From: JAMQKA01 sp043951865 | GTDB taxonomy: Bacteria > Bacteroidota > Rhodothermia > Balneolales > Balneolaceae | Reading direction: 5' to 3' | Assembly: GCF_043951865.1 (NCBI RefSeq) | Contig: NZ_JBINJF010000044.1 | Coordinates: 1-23,479 of the forward strand | Length of the DNA: 23,479 bases | In this document: piece by piece, positions 1 through 9,323 of the stretch | Numbering within the stretch: position 1 is the first letter of the stretch | Layout of the letters: each line of letters starts with the position of its first letter | The notes under the pieces: model-generated | Seen by the model: the letters and a program-made list of their open reading frames with translations, nothing else | What the model was told of the DNA's origin: nothing | The model's database searches: none | Translations under genes and position numbers: made by a program

Positions 1-425
1 AAGCTGCGAATGACGGCCGCATGGTCAATAACCGCCCCGGGAGCCTCCGACAGGCGCCTCCCTTCCATCGGCACCTGCTCTTCACCAAAGATCATATGCC
101 CCTCCATGCGGTCTCCTGAAATCGTCACATCCACAGCTATCGTGTCGTACAACCGCTCTACTTCGAAATTGAGCTGCCCATCACGGTAGACGATGTTCTG
201 CAGTTTGCGCGTTACGGAACTGCTGGCCATGTCAAAAATGCCGCTGTATGATCCCGGCTCCCCGGAAATACTGATGGTGCCGCGGTCGGTTTCTCCCTCC
301 TCAAATTGAATGGTGAATTCCCACTGCCCGGTAATATCAGGAGAGGATTGGGCTTGTACCAGCATCGGACCCATTAATCCCGCCAGGAAACCTAAAAACA
401 ACACTTTTTTGATAAGATTGACCAT
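1..425 (-). CDS. Secreted beta-rich protein, N-terminal part (runs off left edge)
   Basis: An open minus-strand frame starts with ATG at 425 and continues past the window edge, giving 141 codons. The first ~26 residues form a signal peptide (MVNLIKKVLFLGFLAG followed by a VQAQ cleavage region). The mature part begins DITGQWEFTIQFEEGE and continues as alternating short strands rich in Gly, Thr and charged residues (for example GTISISGEPGSYSG), a pattern seen in small lipocalin-like beta-barrel modules of secreted Bacteroidota proteins. No catalytic motif is visible in the part present. The gene follows the DPP IV gene on the same strand with 85 bases between, so it could be co-transcribed with it. 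Function is unknown. It may be a stand-alone small barrel protein or the leading domain of a larger secreted enzyme. Confidence 0.75.
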   Translation of the reverse strand, partial: MVNLIKKVLFLGFLAGLMGPMLVQAQSSPDITGQWEFTIQFEEGETDRGTISISGEPGSYSGIFDMASSSVTRKLQNIVYRDGQLNFEVERLYDTIAVDVTISGDRMEGHMIFGEEQVPMEGRRLSEAPGAVIDHAAVIRS

Positions 426-510
426 ATCTGAATCACTTTTTGATACACATTATCAATAACTTAGCAAGTTCTAAATAACAACCCATACTTGTTGAGAGAC
501 TGTGTTTCTC

Positions 511-2820
511 TTATTTACCACCAGCAGGTAGATTATTCTTCCAATACCTGACCATGCTTTTCCTCAAGTGCAGGGAGGTATTGGGACGCTCAGAAATGCT
601 GTGCGTACGCATGGGGTAGGACATCATGCTAAAGTACTTGTCATGTTTAATTAACTCATCAACCAGCATCTCAAAGCTCTGGTAGTGCACATTGTCGTCG
701 GCCGTTCCATGCATGATCATGAGGTTGCCCTCCAGGTTTTCAGCAAAATTTATGGGCGACCCGTCATGATACCCTTCCTCGTTTTCTGATGGCAATCCCA
801 TATACCGCTCCTGGTAAATGGTATCGTACAGCCTTTGATCGGAGACAAACGCCAGGGCAATGCCCGTGTGATAGATATCAGGATATTTAAACAGGCAGTT
901 CAGGGTCATCTGACCGCCTCCGCTCCAGCCCCACATTCCAACCCGTGAACTGTCAACATAGGAATATCGATCAAATATCGCTTTTGCGGCCTTTGCCTGG
1001 TCATGTGTCGCCAAAATACCAATTTGGCCATATATCGATTTTCTCCATGCCCGTCCCCTGGGCACCTTTGTACCCCTGTTGTCAACGCTTATTACGATAT
1101 AGCCCTGCTGGGCCAGGTAGTAGTGGAACAGATCTCTTCGTCCACCCCAGTTGTTTTGGACGGTGGAGCCCGCGGGTTCGCCGTATACATAAAAGATTAC
1201 CGGGTATTTTTTTCCCGGATCAAAGTTTACAGGCTTCATCATCCAGGCATCTAGTATTACCTCGCCGATATCGATGCGAAAGAACTCTTTGTAATTGATG
1301 TTCAGCGCATCAACTTTTTGCTTTAGCTCCTCGTTGCCCTCCAGCACCCGCACCTTCCTGTGGTCCGGCAAGCTGATCAATGAAATACGGTTGGGAGTAT
1401 TGCGATTTTGATAGGTGTGGATGGCCCATTTCGAGTTGGCCGTCATCTGGTAGGCGTGCTGACCTTCGCTGGCAGCGGGCGTAATCCGTTCCGGGTCCTC
1501 ATTGCCCGAGAGGCTGCTCCGGTACAGATACCGCTCGGTGTAATCCTCTTTGGTTGCAATATAGTAGACGTAGTTGTTTTCCTTGTCGATCTGCACAACA
1601 TTGACGATATCAAACTCCCCCCTGGTGATCAGCTTTGCATCGCTGCCATCTTTGGAAATTTTATACAGGTGGCGCCAGCCGTCCCGCTCGCTGGTCCATG
1701 TAAAGTATTGGTTATCGTCCATCCATATGGTGTCGTCGTGAATATCCAGGAATGCGTCATCCCGCTCGGTCATGATATTTTCGAACTCCATAGTCAAAAT
1801 GTCAGCGATCCACACCCGGTTCCGGTTTTGAAGCCTGTTTAGCTGCTGAATCATGACCTGGTTGGTATTTGGCACAAAATCCATCCGGGCCAGGTAGTTG
1901 TTGCGGGGATCCCCCGGGATGTCAAACCAGCGGGGCTGCCCGCCGTCTGCGGCAACCACACCGATCTTGACCGCCGGATTGGTGGTACCAACTTTGGGAT
2001 ACGGCAGGGGAATCGGCTGAGAGTAGACCGAATCGATATTATTAATCATATAAAACGTGCCGACCCCCTGGGTATTTGACTGCCAGTAGGCAATATGCTG
2101 ACCATCGGGGCTCCACCTGAACCCATCCCGGAGCGACAGTTCCTCCTCGTACACCCAGTCAAACGTCCCGTTTATGATATCATCACCGCCGTCGTGGGTA
2201 ATCTGCCTGATCTGGCCGGTATCCAGGTGTTCCACGTATATATTCCGTTTGCTCACATAGGCCACGCGCGAATCGTCGGGCGAAAATTTGGCAAACTTCA
2301 TGGTTGTCCGTTCAACCGATTTTCCCAACTGCATAAGCTCACCACTTTGAATATCCAGCACCCAGTAATCGCCCCGGGTGTGATATCGCCAGACTCGCCT
2401 CGTATTGGTAAATATCAACAGCTTTTCGTTGTCATGCGACCATTCATAATCCGCGATTTTCAGCGGCGTATCCCCGCCCTCCGGGATCAGTTGTTCAGCC
2501 GATACAAGCACCCGACGATCGCCGTCCGGCACCGAATACCTTACGATATCCTTTTCACCGTATTCGGGGTTGTCTTCCAGCGTGGAATACCCGCGGTTGT
2601 CTTTCATCCAGCGAACCGGCCCAAAACTTTTTTGGCGATAAGTTTCTTTTTCATATATCTCCTCTAATGTTATGAGCGAATTATCATTTTGGGCCTTGGC
2701 TGAGAGGCTTAAAAACGTTAAGAAAACACAAGTAAAAAAAAGATATTTATACATAGCTCTCATTTGGATTCCGCAAATTCTTATAAATAAGGTTGCCAAA
2801 ATTAATTTGTTGTGAATCAT
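511..2820 (-). CDS. Dipeptidyl peptidase IV (S9B prolyl oligopeptidase family), exported
   Basis: Serine exopeptidase that releases N-terminal Xaa-Pro or Xaa-Ala dipeptides, expected in the periplasm or at the envelope. Numbering from the 769-codon frame: a beta-propeller domain (about 50-530) contains the DPP IV double-glutamate loop DWVYEEE (221-227), which anchors the substrate amino terminus. The C-terminal alpha/beta hydrolase domain has YVYGEPAG (oxyanion Tyr), the nucleophile elbow GWSGGG (Ser633), HGTADDNVH (Asp708) and the triad His740. All family hallmarks are present, so activity is likely. The true start is probably Met23 (ATG at 2754), because MYKYLFFTCVFLTFLSLSAKAQ is a clean signal peptide, whereas the longer frame adds an odd hydrophobic prefix. 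A possible Bacteroidota -7 box (TAATTTTG, 2804-2797 minus) lies inside that prefix, also favouring the shorter start. A 627-base gap separates it from the sulfatase upstream, so it may have its own promoter. Confidence 0.93.
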   Translation of the reverse strand: MIHNKLILATLFIRICGIQMRAMYKYLFFTCVFLTFLSLSAKAQNDNSLITLEEIYEKETYRQKSFGPVRWMKDNRGYSTLEDNPEYGEKDIVRYSVPDGDRRVLVSAEQLIPEGGDTPLKIADYEWSHDNEKLLIFTNTRRVWRYHTRGDYWVLDIQSGELMQLGKSVERTTMKFAKFSPDDSRVAYVSKRNIYVEHLDTGQIRQITHDGGDDIINGTFDWVYEEELSLRDGFRWSPDGQHIAYWQSNTQGVGTFYMINNIDSVYSQPIPLPYPKVGTTNPAVKIGVVAADGGQPRWFDIPGDPRNNYLARMDFVPNTNQVMIQQLNRLQNRNRVWIADILTMEFENIMTERDDAFLDIHDDTIWMDDNQYFTWTSERDGWRHLYKISKDGSDAKLITRGEFDIVNVVQIDKENNYVYYIATKEDYTERYLYRSSLSGNEDPERITPAASEGQHAYQMTANSKWAIHTYQNRNTPNRISLISLPDHRKVRVLEGNEELKQKVDALNINYKEFFRIDIGEVILDAWMMKPVNFDPGKKYPVIFYVYGEPAGSTVQNNWGGRRDLFHYYLAQQGYIVISVDNRGTKVPRGRAWRKSIYGQIGILATHDQAKAAKAIFDRYSYVDSSRVGMWGWSGGGQMTLNCLFKYPDIYHTGIALAFVSDQRLYDTIYQERYMGLPSENEEGYHDGSPINFAENLEGNLMIMHGTADDNVHYQSFEMLVDELIKHDKYFSMMSYPMRTHSISERPNTSLHLRKSMVRYWKNNLPAGGK

Positions 2821-3447
2821 GATTCGTTTTCCCAGGGATCTTTAAATAAATAATCAATAATATCTCTTCCCTCCTATATAAATTTCTGCCATTGTAACAT
2901 AATTTTATCATTTTGCCTGGTTTTTCATCGATCAAAAGCCAGCAAAGACGATATTTGCCAATGGGCAGTACTTGATCCATTCTTCATATTAGTTCTAACT
3001 ATTACTTCAATTGATAAATTCTGATGTCCCACACAATTAACGTCAAGCCCACTTTACCATTGATAGTGAAAATCTTTTCAGAGCGAATTCATGCTTGTAT
3101 TCAACAAATACTTTATGAAGCGTGATGAATATGCAAGATAAGGTAAGGCTCGTATCTACTGATAAATGATAATTCTAACAAAACTAATATTACCAACATA
3201 ATACACTTCTCAAGCATAATAACAACTGTTTTTAAATGGTGGTTTGTTGTACTTAGGCTAGATATTAGGAATGGACTTCACCACTCGTAAATACAGAATG
3301 GATTATTAAATGGATGAAACACTGCAGGTATTTGTGTTGGGGTCGGTGCATTATTTGTATCCGAAATTACAGTTGGAATTGCATTAACCACTTATATTCT
3401 GGCATATCAATTCCATTTTAAAAAAGAATGCACCTTACCAAGCAATA
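2821..3447. other. AT-rich spacer between sulfatase and DPP IV genes
   Basis: This 627-base stretch is clearly more AT-rich than the flanking genes and holds no convincing gene. It probably contains the promoter and leader of the DPP IV gene and the end of the upstream sulfatase transcript. An 8-base inverted repeat (TGGAATTG 3374-3381 / CAATTCCA 3408-3415) lies 33-74 bases past the sulfatase stop, but its 26-base loop and lack of a U-run make it a poor terminator. A short minus-strand frame at 2747-2980 overlaps the DPP IV start and has no recognisable content, so it is treated as chance. Confidence 0.5.
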
Positions 3448-4992
3448 CTACAATTCTCCAATCGGTCGGACATTTTTACCTTCCTGTCCGGTTACAGAAT
3501 CACCCAAGTCCCTCCTTGCCTCATCCGCAAGTCGTTGAAGACGCTTAACAACTTCAGGATGCTTTTCGGAAACATCAGTAGTTTCCCCAATGTCCTCTTC
3601 CAAGTTATAAAGCATAGTGGTTCTGCCTTCCTCTGGCCGAAAAAGATGCAATTTCCATTTTCCGCTACGCACAGCTTGCAATCGATCATACCTGTAATAA
3701 TAAAACGCTTCGTACGGACTCACTGCTCCCGGTTCACCCGACAAAAGGGGCCATATATTATGTCCATCAATGATCCTGTCGTTCGGCAATTGTCCTCCGG
3801 TAATCGCCGCAATCGTTGGTAATATATCCATAGAAGTGGTGAGTTGTTCTGTTATGGATCCGGCTGGAATATGACCAGGCCAGCGAACAATAAACGGTAC
3901 TCGAAAACCTCCTTCCCATGTGGTAGCTTTAGAGCCCCGAAGCGGCTCATTGGATCCGGACCGGTAATTTAAGTCTCCTGCCGTAGGACGTCCATCCAAA
4001 TCAGAAGTCCAGACCCAGCCTCCTTCACCTTCCCAAACAGCAGCCCCATTATCAGAAGTAAACATAACTATCGTATTGTCGTCCAGTCCGAGCTTGTCGA
4101 GATGCTTTGTTATGTGACCGACGCTCCAATCAAGTTCCTCAATTACATCTCCATATATCCCGTATTCAGAACGATCTTTAAAGTGATGGGAGGCGGCAAT
4201 AGGGACATGAGGCATGGAATGGGCCAAATAAAGGAAAAAGGGCTTCTCTCGGTGTTTGGTTATAAAATCAATTGCCTCATCTGCATATCGTCTGGTAAGA
4301 AGTGACTGATCGGGATCTACTTCAATCACTTTTTCGTTTCGCAGTATAGGGGTAGGACCTGAAATGAAGCCATCCTTGATAAAACTATAGTTGTTATGCC
4401 CCATATCATTGGAATAGGGTATGCCAAAATAATAGTCAAAACCCTGTCGCGTGGGAAGAAAAGGCGGATGATGCCCAAGGTGCCATTTGCCAATATGGCC
4501 TGTTGTATAGCCCTCCTTCTTTAAATAATCAGCGATGGTGAACTCATCAGAATGCAATCCGTATTCCGACAGGGGAATCAACACGCCCCATGGCAATATT
4601 TTCTTTCCTCCGATATCCTGCTCGCGCCCAGGAATATATCCAGACGCCAAACCTACTCGTATCGGATAGCTGCCGGTTAACAAAGATGCACGAGAGGGAG
4701 TACACACTCCGGATGTTACATGAAAATCGGTAAACCGCATTCCTTCTTCTGCCAGACGGTCCAAATTGGGAGTTTTGATTGTTGGATGCCCGTAGGAACT
4801 CAGATCGCCATATCCCAGATCATCCGCAAAAATAATTATGATATTGGGTGAACGATTGTCTTTAGTTTGACTTTGCAAAGCTTCCACATTACCAGATACC
4901 CCTAATAACATGAAAACTGGTAAAAGAATAGAAAAACCGATGTTATATTTCATACCTAGGAGTCTGTCGGATAAAGCAAGGATAAAGTTCAT
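3448..4992 (-). CDS. S1 family sulfatase, arylsulfatase A/GALNS-like
   Basis: Exported formylglycine-dependent sulfatase removing sulfate esters, probably from sugars. Residues in the 514-codon frame: metal ligands Asp57-Asp58 (FADDLGYGDL); signature VCTPSRASLLTG, with Cys97 as the residue converted to formylglycine and Arg101; GKWHLG (Lys169, His171); HSMPH around 258-262; Asp314-Asn315 (FTSDNG); Lys355. The segment GIPYSNDMG matches arylsulfatase A-type enzymes better than heparan or choline sulfatases. Exact substrate cannot be read. Met14 (ATG at 4953) may be the real start, since MKYNIGFSILLPVFMLLG is a typical signal peptide. With the first Met, the start lies only 8 bases after the stop of the preceding sulfatase, so the two are almost certainly co-transcribed. 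Activation needs a formylglycine-generating enzyme, not present in the window. Confidence 0.93.
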   Translation of the reverse strand: MNFILALSDRLLGMKYNIGFSILLPVFMLLGVSGNVEALQSQTKDNRSPNIIIIFADDLGYGDLSSYGHPTIKTPNLDRLAEEGMRFTDFHVTSGVCTPSRASLLTGSYPIRVGLASGYIPGREQDIGGKKILPWGVLIPLSEYGLHSDEFTIADYLKKEGYTTGHIGKWHLGHHPPFLPTRQGFDYYFGIPYSNDMGHNNYSFIKDGFISGPTPILRNEKVIEVDPDQSLLTRRYADEAIDFITKHREKPFFLYLAHSMPHVPIAASHHFKDRSEYGIYGDVIEELDWSVGHITKHLDKLGLDDNTIVMFTSDNGAAVWEGEGGWVWTSDLDGRPTAGDLNYRSGSNEPLRGSKATTWEGGFRVPFIVRWPGHIPAGSITEQLTTSMDILPTIAAITGGQLPNDRIIDGHNIWPLLSGEPGAVSPYEAFYYYRYDRLQAVRSGKWKLHLFRPEEGRTTMLYNLEEDIGETTDVSEKHPEVVKRLQRLADEARRDLGDSVTGQEGKNVRPIGEL

Positions 4993-5000
4993 TTTTTCAT

Positions 5001-6884
5001 TTAATGTCTTAATAATTCATCAGGATGTACTGCTTGATAATTTTCAACTTGTTGTTGCGATCCTGCCGGTCCAATTCGCTCAATTTTTATATAGTTGGCC
5101 CTGAGATTCCGGTTGCCAGAAAACCATGCTTTCAGAGCGGTTTTGCCAGGTTTTAGATGAACTAAGAATGTAGCAGATGTCATAGAATTCGTAACCTCAA
5201 CCTCCTTTCCCAAATTCCCAATGGTTAAATGGGCTGTGCTAAGACTACTTATCTCCCCGCTATTCCCGGACTCAAGAGAATATCGATCAGAATGAATAGT
5301 CGAAGTGGGGTGTAAATTATGACGAAAATCAGGTCCCTGGTTTTGAACAATTTTCCTTCCCGACTCAATGGGCCATCGGGAGGTACTAAATTCATAAAGC
5401 CCTTCCTTTTCCACATTTACAGCCCAGACAATACCATCATCGCCTCTAAGTGCATCATGGGCATAAATGGTTGAAGGATTCTCCCTTTCACTTCCAATTA
5501 TAATGTAGTTGTATTTATCAAAGTCTGTAGATACATCATCCCACCATTCTTCATATTTCTTCGTTAAAGCTTCAACTACATCCGAATGTCGTTCAGCAAC
5601 ATTATTTTTTTGACCCGGATCTTCTCTGATTTGATAAAGTTCTCGTTGTTCCCGTCCCTCTAATCTCCATTCTTCTGCAAGTACCTGAAAATCCTTGTAT
5701 TTTTCCGCATACTGAACGCGCTGGTTATGGACAAAAAGTGTACGTTCAGGCCAATCTGTATCCGGATTCTCCAGTAATGGCCTCAGACTTACACCGTCAA
5801 ATTCAACATCTTCTGGCTCTTCCAAACCGGCTAAATCAATTAAAGTCGGCAATATGTCAAAATGGGCAGTAAGTTTATCTACATCTACACCTTCACCAAT
5901 CCCCGCCGCCGGCCAGCGAAGAAAAAATGGAACACGGTGCGCACCTTCATATCCTCTGATTTTTCCACCTCTCATCCCGGCATTATAGCCTTCCTTTACA
6001 AATAGATCTTCGTCAAGAATGATCCCACCAAACCAGGGACCCGGCCCGTTATCCGTCATAAATATGACTATTGTATTTTTCTTCAGTTTCAATCTGTCCA
6101 TTTCAGAAAAGAAAATTCCTAAATCCTCATCAAACTTCGATAACATACCGTAGTAATTGGCAATTCGCTCTGGCACTTTTCCCTTATATGGATTAGAATA
6201 TTTTTCCTTTACTATTAATGGGGCGTGTGGAATATTCGTAGCTATATATGCAAAAAACGGTTCGTCCTGATTCTTTTTAATAAACTTTAAAGCTTCATTA
6301 AACCATACGGTATTGCTATAGCCTTTATATCTTTCAAAAACACCGTTGCTTCTGTAAACATCATCAAAATAATCGTTTCCCCAATAGTCGGGGTGGATAG
6401 AGGAGGCACCGCCCCCATGAACAACTGTTTTCTGAAATCCACGGTCCTTCGGGCGAAAAGGATAATTTTCGCCTAAATGCCATTTTCCGAAATAACCTGT
6501 CTTGTACCCGGATTTTTTGAATACGTCACCCATGGTGACCTTATCCTTTTGCAAAAGAGACCTTCCACCGATGGTGTGCCAAACTCCTGACCGTGATGAA
6601 TATTGACCTGTTAAAATTGCAGCACGCGTGGGTGAACAGCTTGGATCCACATGAAAATTTGTAAATCGGACGCTTTCCCGGTACAGTTGATCCAGGTGTG
6701 GGGTTTTTAAATATGGATTACCGTGGGCTCCGATATCCCCATACCCCTGATCATCGGTCATGATCAATATCACATTTGGCTTCCCTTCCAAATCCCCTTT
6801 GTGCTCTAAAGAGCATGAAATAAGCACAAGAATAACAGAAATCAGATAAATTTTTGCATACTTGAATTTTATTATTCCAGACAT
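5001..6884 (-). CDS. S1 family sulfatase lipoprotein with C-terminal beta-rich module
   Basis: Formylglycine sulfatase, 627 residues, longer than the usual ~450-520. The N-terminus is a lipoprotein signal (ISVILVLISC, lipid Cys24), so the enzyme is probably membrane anchored. Core motifs: MTDDQGYGDIG (Asp44-Asp45), SCSPTRAAILTG (formylglycine Cys83, Arg87), FGKWHLGEN (Lys134, His136), NIPHAPL (His220), MTDNGPGPW (Asp278-Asn279). After the sulfatase fold ends near residue 450 comes a linker and a ~165-residue module (about 460-627) starting YNYIIIGSERENPS, with strands such as EGLYEFSTSRWP and a final YIKIERIGPAG. That module looks like a beta-sandwich of the carbohydrate-binding or jelly-roll kind, as found at the C-terminus of some planctomycete and Bacteroidota sulfatases. 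The module call is by pattern only. It is placed between the S9-like gene (118-base gap) and the next sulfatase (8-base gap). Confidence 0.93.
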   Translation of the reverse strand: MSGIIKFKYAKIYLISVILVLISCSLEHKGDLEGKPNVILIMTDDQGYGDIGAHGNPYLKTPHLDQLYRESVRFTNFHVDPSCSPTRAAILTGQYSSRSGVWHTIGGRSLLQKDKVTMGDVFKKSGYKTGYFGKWHLGENYPFRPKDRGFQKTVVHGGGASSIHPDYWGNDYFDDVYRSNGVFERYKGYSNTVWFNEALKFIKKNQDEPFFAYIATNIPHAPLIVKEKYSNPYKGKVPERIANYYGMLSKFDEDLGIFFSEMDRLKLKKNTIVIFMTDNGPGPWFGGIILDEDLFVKEGYNAGMRGGKIRGYEGAHRVPFFLRWPAAGIGEGVDVDKLTAHFDILPTLIDLAGLEEPEDVEFDGVSLRPLLENPDTDWPERTLFVHNQRVQYAEKYKDFQVLAEEWRLEGREQRELYQIREDPGQKNNVAERHSDVVEALTKKYEEWWDDVSTDFDKYNYIIIGSERENPSTIYAHDALRGDDGIVWAVNVEKEGLYEFSTSRWPIESGRKIVQNQGPDFRHNLHPTSTIHSDRYSLESGNSGEISSLSTAHLTIGNLGKEVEVTNSMTSATFLVHLKPGKTALKAWFSGNRNLRANYIKIERIGPAGSQQQVENYQAVHPDELLRH

Positions 6885-7002
6885 GTTGAATCTACTTGTT
6901 GAAATTGTCCAGATGCAAAAGCAGCAGTGTGCAAGGTTGAAACCTCGGATAAACTAACTGTAGATTTCGATCAAAATGTAATCCCATTTGCCTGCCCATT
7001 AT

Positions 7003-9243
7003 TTACCGGGGACCCGGCGGCAGATGGGTAAGCAGGTATCTTGCCATCTGAAGCCTTACATGTAAAGGCGTCCCTTTTCCTTTGCTGAGCCCGTGATTGC
7101 GATTGGGATATACGAAGTAGTCGAACTGCTTGCCAAGTGTAATAAATCGATCTACCAGTCCCTCCACTATTTCCAGGTGCGTATTTGTCTCTCCACTGCC
7201 ATGAAGGATAAGTAAATTACCCTCCAGGCCTTCGGCATAATTAATGGGCGCGGATTTCTCGTATCCTTCCGGATTCACCTCCGGAGTTTTCATATATATT
7301 TCCTGGAACCATGCATTATAAAGGTGTGGCTGCGGCTTGGGTACAACAGCAATACCCATGTCATAGATATCCGGCTTCCGGAACAGCGCATTAAGCGTAT
7401 TCGAACCGCCACCGCTCCAACCCCAGATACCAACTCTTGAAAGATCGACATACGGCCGCATCTGTCCCAGCTGTTTCAGGCCGGCGGCCTGTTCCTCGGT
7501 AGAAAGCGGACCCAAACTACCCGCTACCGCACGTCGCCAGGCCGCTCCTTTTGGAGCGGGTGTACCGCGGTTATCCATGGAAATAACCAGATATCCCAGG
7601 TCAGCTATCGCCCGGTGGTAAGCAGCCATGGCCGAACCCCAGGAGTCCCTGACCGTCTGCAGGTGCGGTTCCCCGTACACATATACAAATACCGGGTACT
7701 TGCGGGCGGGATCAAAATCGCCGGGTTTGATCATCCAGCCGTCCATAATAATACCATCCCCGATATCTACCTGGAAAAACTCTTTTCGCTGCCAGGATGC
7801 CGTTTTTTCACTCAGCGCTTTGTTGTCTTCCAGCACCCTTACTACTTTGTGTTCCGGGAGTCGAACAATTTGGGTAACGGGGGGATTGTTGGCTGACGAA
7901 TACGTGTAAAATGCCCAGTTGGCGCCGGGAGAAATGTCGTAATTGTGGGTCCCCTGCAGATTCTTTGGAGTGATTCGTTCAGGATTCCCGGTTCCATCCA
8001 GCCTTGCCCGAAAGAGGTATGACTGCGTCGCGTTTTCCGGTGAAGCATTAAAATAAAACCATCCTCCTGATTCATCCACGGCAACACGATCAATGATGTC
8101 ATAGTCCCCGGGTGTTATGTTTTTCAGGTTTTGTCCATTACGAGAGCCTACATAGGCATGCCGCCAACCATCCTTTTCGCTCAAAACAAGAAACTTTTTA
8201 TAATCATCAAACCACTTCAGACCCTGATTCGTGCGGTAACTCGCAACAACCCAGGCCGGATCCGATTCCTCGAATATGGTGGTGATAGTACCACTGTCAA
8301 CATTTGCAATAAAAAAGTCCCGCTTGTCCCTGAAACGACTGAGTTTCTCCACCAGTACTTCATTGGAATTCCCGGCCCAGCTGATCTCCCCAGGATAAAA
8401 GCCCTCTGAAGGAATGGGTATGGGGAGCCAGCGTGTCTCCTTATTTTTAATATCGATCACCCCCGGTTGCAAGGTAGCAATAGTTCCGCCCACCCTGGCG
8501 AACCGGGTCTCTGTTACCTCTGGATAGGATGGATCAACGGGCTCTAACATTTTCCTGACTCTCACACGGGAAGCATCAGACTTTACAAATACCACCCTTT
8601 TACTATCCGGGCTCCATACTGCCTGGTTATAGCTAATGGACCCGGGAACGGCATCATTGGTGAGTGAAGTAGTGCCTTCATCCTGAATATTGTAAACATG
8701 CAGATTTCCCTGTTCAGTAAACAGAATGTGCTGACCGTCGGGCGAAATGCGGCTGTTGTTTCCAGCTGTCACTGATTGCAGCTGGCCAGATTCGAAATCA
8801 AAAATCCAGTGATGGGCGGTTTCATTTCCACTTTTCCGGCTGCTTGCCGATATCAATATGTTACTGCCATCCGGCGAGAATGTATAATTCTCAATAAATA
8901 ACGGGTCTGTCGATTCCGGTAAGCTCAGCTGTGAGGCGGAAACCAGTTCCGTCCGGGTACCGCTGGCCGCATCGTAACTCACGAGAGCCTGTCCGTTGGT
9001 TTCGGGGAGCGTTTCAATAACGAGGTACTCCGAGCCGCTGGGAATCCAATCGCCCCTGAATGATTCAGCTGTGAATTCATTTTCTTCGTAAATAGCCCTC
9101 AACCTTTCAGCTGTTTCGGCAGGTACAACATCCTGGCTGGAAATATTTACTTTTTCGGATGACTGAGAATAAGCAATATCAGATAGCAACATTGCCAGCA
9201 TCAATACTATTGGCGCTCTTATCATTTTGAGACTTAATCTCAT
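7003..9243 (-). CDS. S9B-like alpha/beta hydrolase, divergent DPP IV paralogue
   Basis: Exported 746-residue protein with signal peptide (MIRAPIVLMLAMLLSDIAYSQ), a DPP IV-type beta-propeller (about 45-500) and a C-terminal peptidase S9 domain. It aligns without gaps to the DPP IV at 511-2820 through the catalytic core: Ser610 in GWSGGG, then 75 residues on HGSGETNTH, then His717 32 residues later (PNRNHG). Two differences stand out. The position of the catalytic Asp (DPP IV Asp708) is Glu685, and the DWVYEEE loop is absent: where DPP IV has 29 residues between the ITHDG strand and WSPDG, this protein has about 15 (194-210). The oxyanion region YVYGEPH is kept. It is therefore unlikely to be a standard N-terminal dipeptidase. 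It could be an endo- or aminoacyl-type peptidase, an esterase, or a weakly active binding protein. It sits between two sulfatase genes and is probably co-transcribed. Confidence 0.88.
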   Translation of the reverse strand: MRLSLKMIRAPIVLMLAMLLSDIAYSQSSEKVNISSQDVVPAETAERLRAIYEENEFTAESFRGDWIPSGSEYLVIETLPETNGQALVSYDAASGTRTELVSASQLSLPESTDPLFIENYTFSPDGSNILISASSRKSGNETAHHWIFDFESGQLQSVTAGNNSRISPDGQHILFTEQGNLHVYNIQDEGTTSLTNDAVPGSISYNQAVWSPDSKRVVFVKSDASRVRVRKMLEPVDPSYPEVTETRFARVGGTIATLQPGVIDIKNKETRWLPIPIPSEGFYPGEISWAGNSNEVLVEKLSRFRDKRDFFIANVDSGTITTIFEESDPAWVVASYRTNQGLKWFDDYKKFLVLSEKDGWRHAYVGSRNGQNLKNITPGDYDIIDRVAVDESGGWFYFNASPENATQSYLFRARLDGTGNPERITPKNLQGTHNYDISPGANWAFYTYSSANNPPVTQIVRLPEHKVVRVLEDNKALSEKTASWQRKEFFQVDIGDGIIMDGWMIKPGDFDPARKYPVFVYVYGEPHLQTVRDSWGSAMAAYHRAIADLGYLVISMDNRGTPAPKGAAWRRAVAGSLGPLSTEEQAAGLKQLGQMRPYVDLSRVGIWGWSGGGSNTLNALFRKPDIYDMGIAVVPKPQPHLYNAWFQEIYMKTPEVNPEGYEKSAPINYAEGLEGNLLILHGSGETNTHLEIVEGLVDRFITLGKQFDYFVYPNRNHGLSKGKGTPLHVRLQMARYLLTHLPPGPR

Positions 9244-9323
9244 AAATTCAGAAGTTGTTTGGTACTATTCATAAAAACATATAAGGCTTTCATACCTTCC
9301 GTCAGCTGCATAGTGATTCAACC

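Noticed and set aside
440..456. TTGATA / TATCAA hairpin upstream of the left-edge gene as terminator
   Set aside because: Only six A/T-rich pairs, no U-run on the minus strand, and it sits in the leader just before a start codon.
2747..2980. 77-codon minus-strand frame overlapping the DPP IV start
   Set aside because: No family-like content, basic AT-driven composition, and it overlaps a strong gene in another frame; best explained as leader sequence.
3374..3415. Inverted repeat TGGAATTG / CAATTCCA as terminator of the sulfatase
   Set aside because: The 26-base loop and lack of a U-run on the minus strand make termination unlikely.
3318..3440. Plus-strand open frame reading GVGALFVSEITVGIALTTY, which looks like a membrane helix
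   Set aside because: It begins directly after a stop without a start codon and runs into the antisense of the sulfatase. Too short to support a gene remnant.
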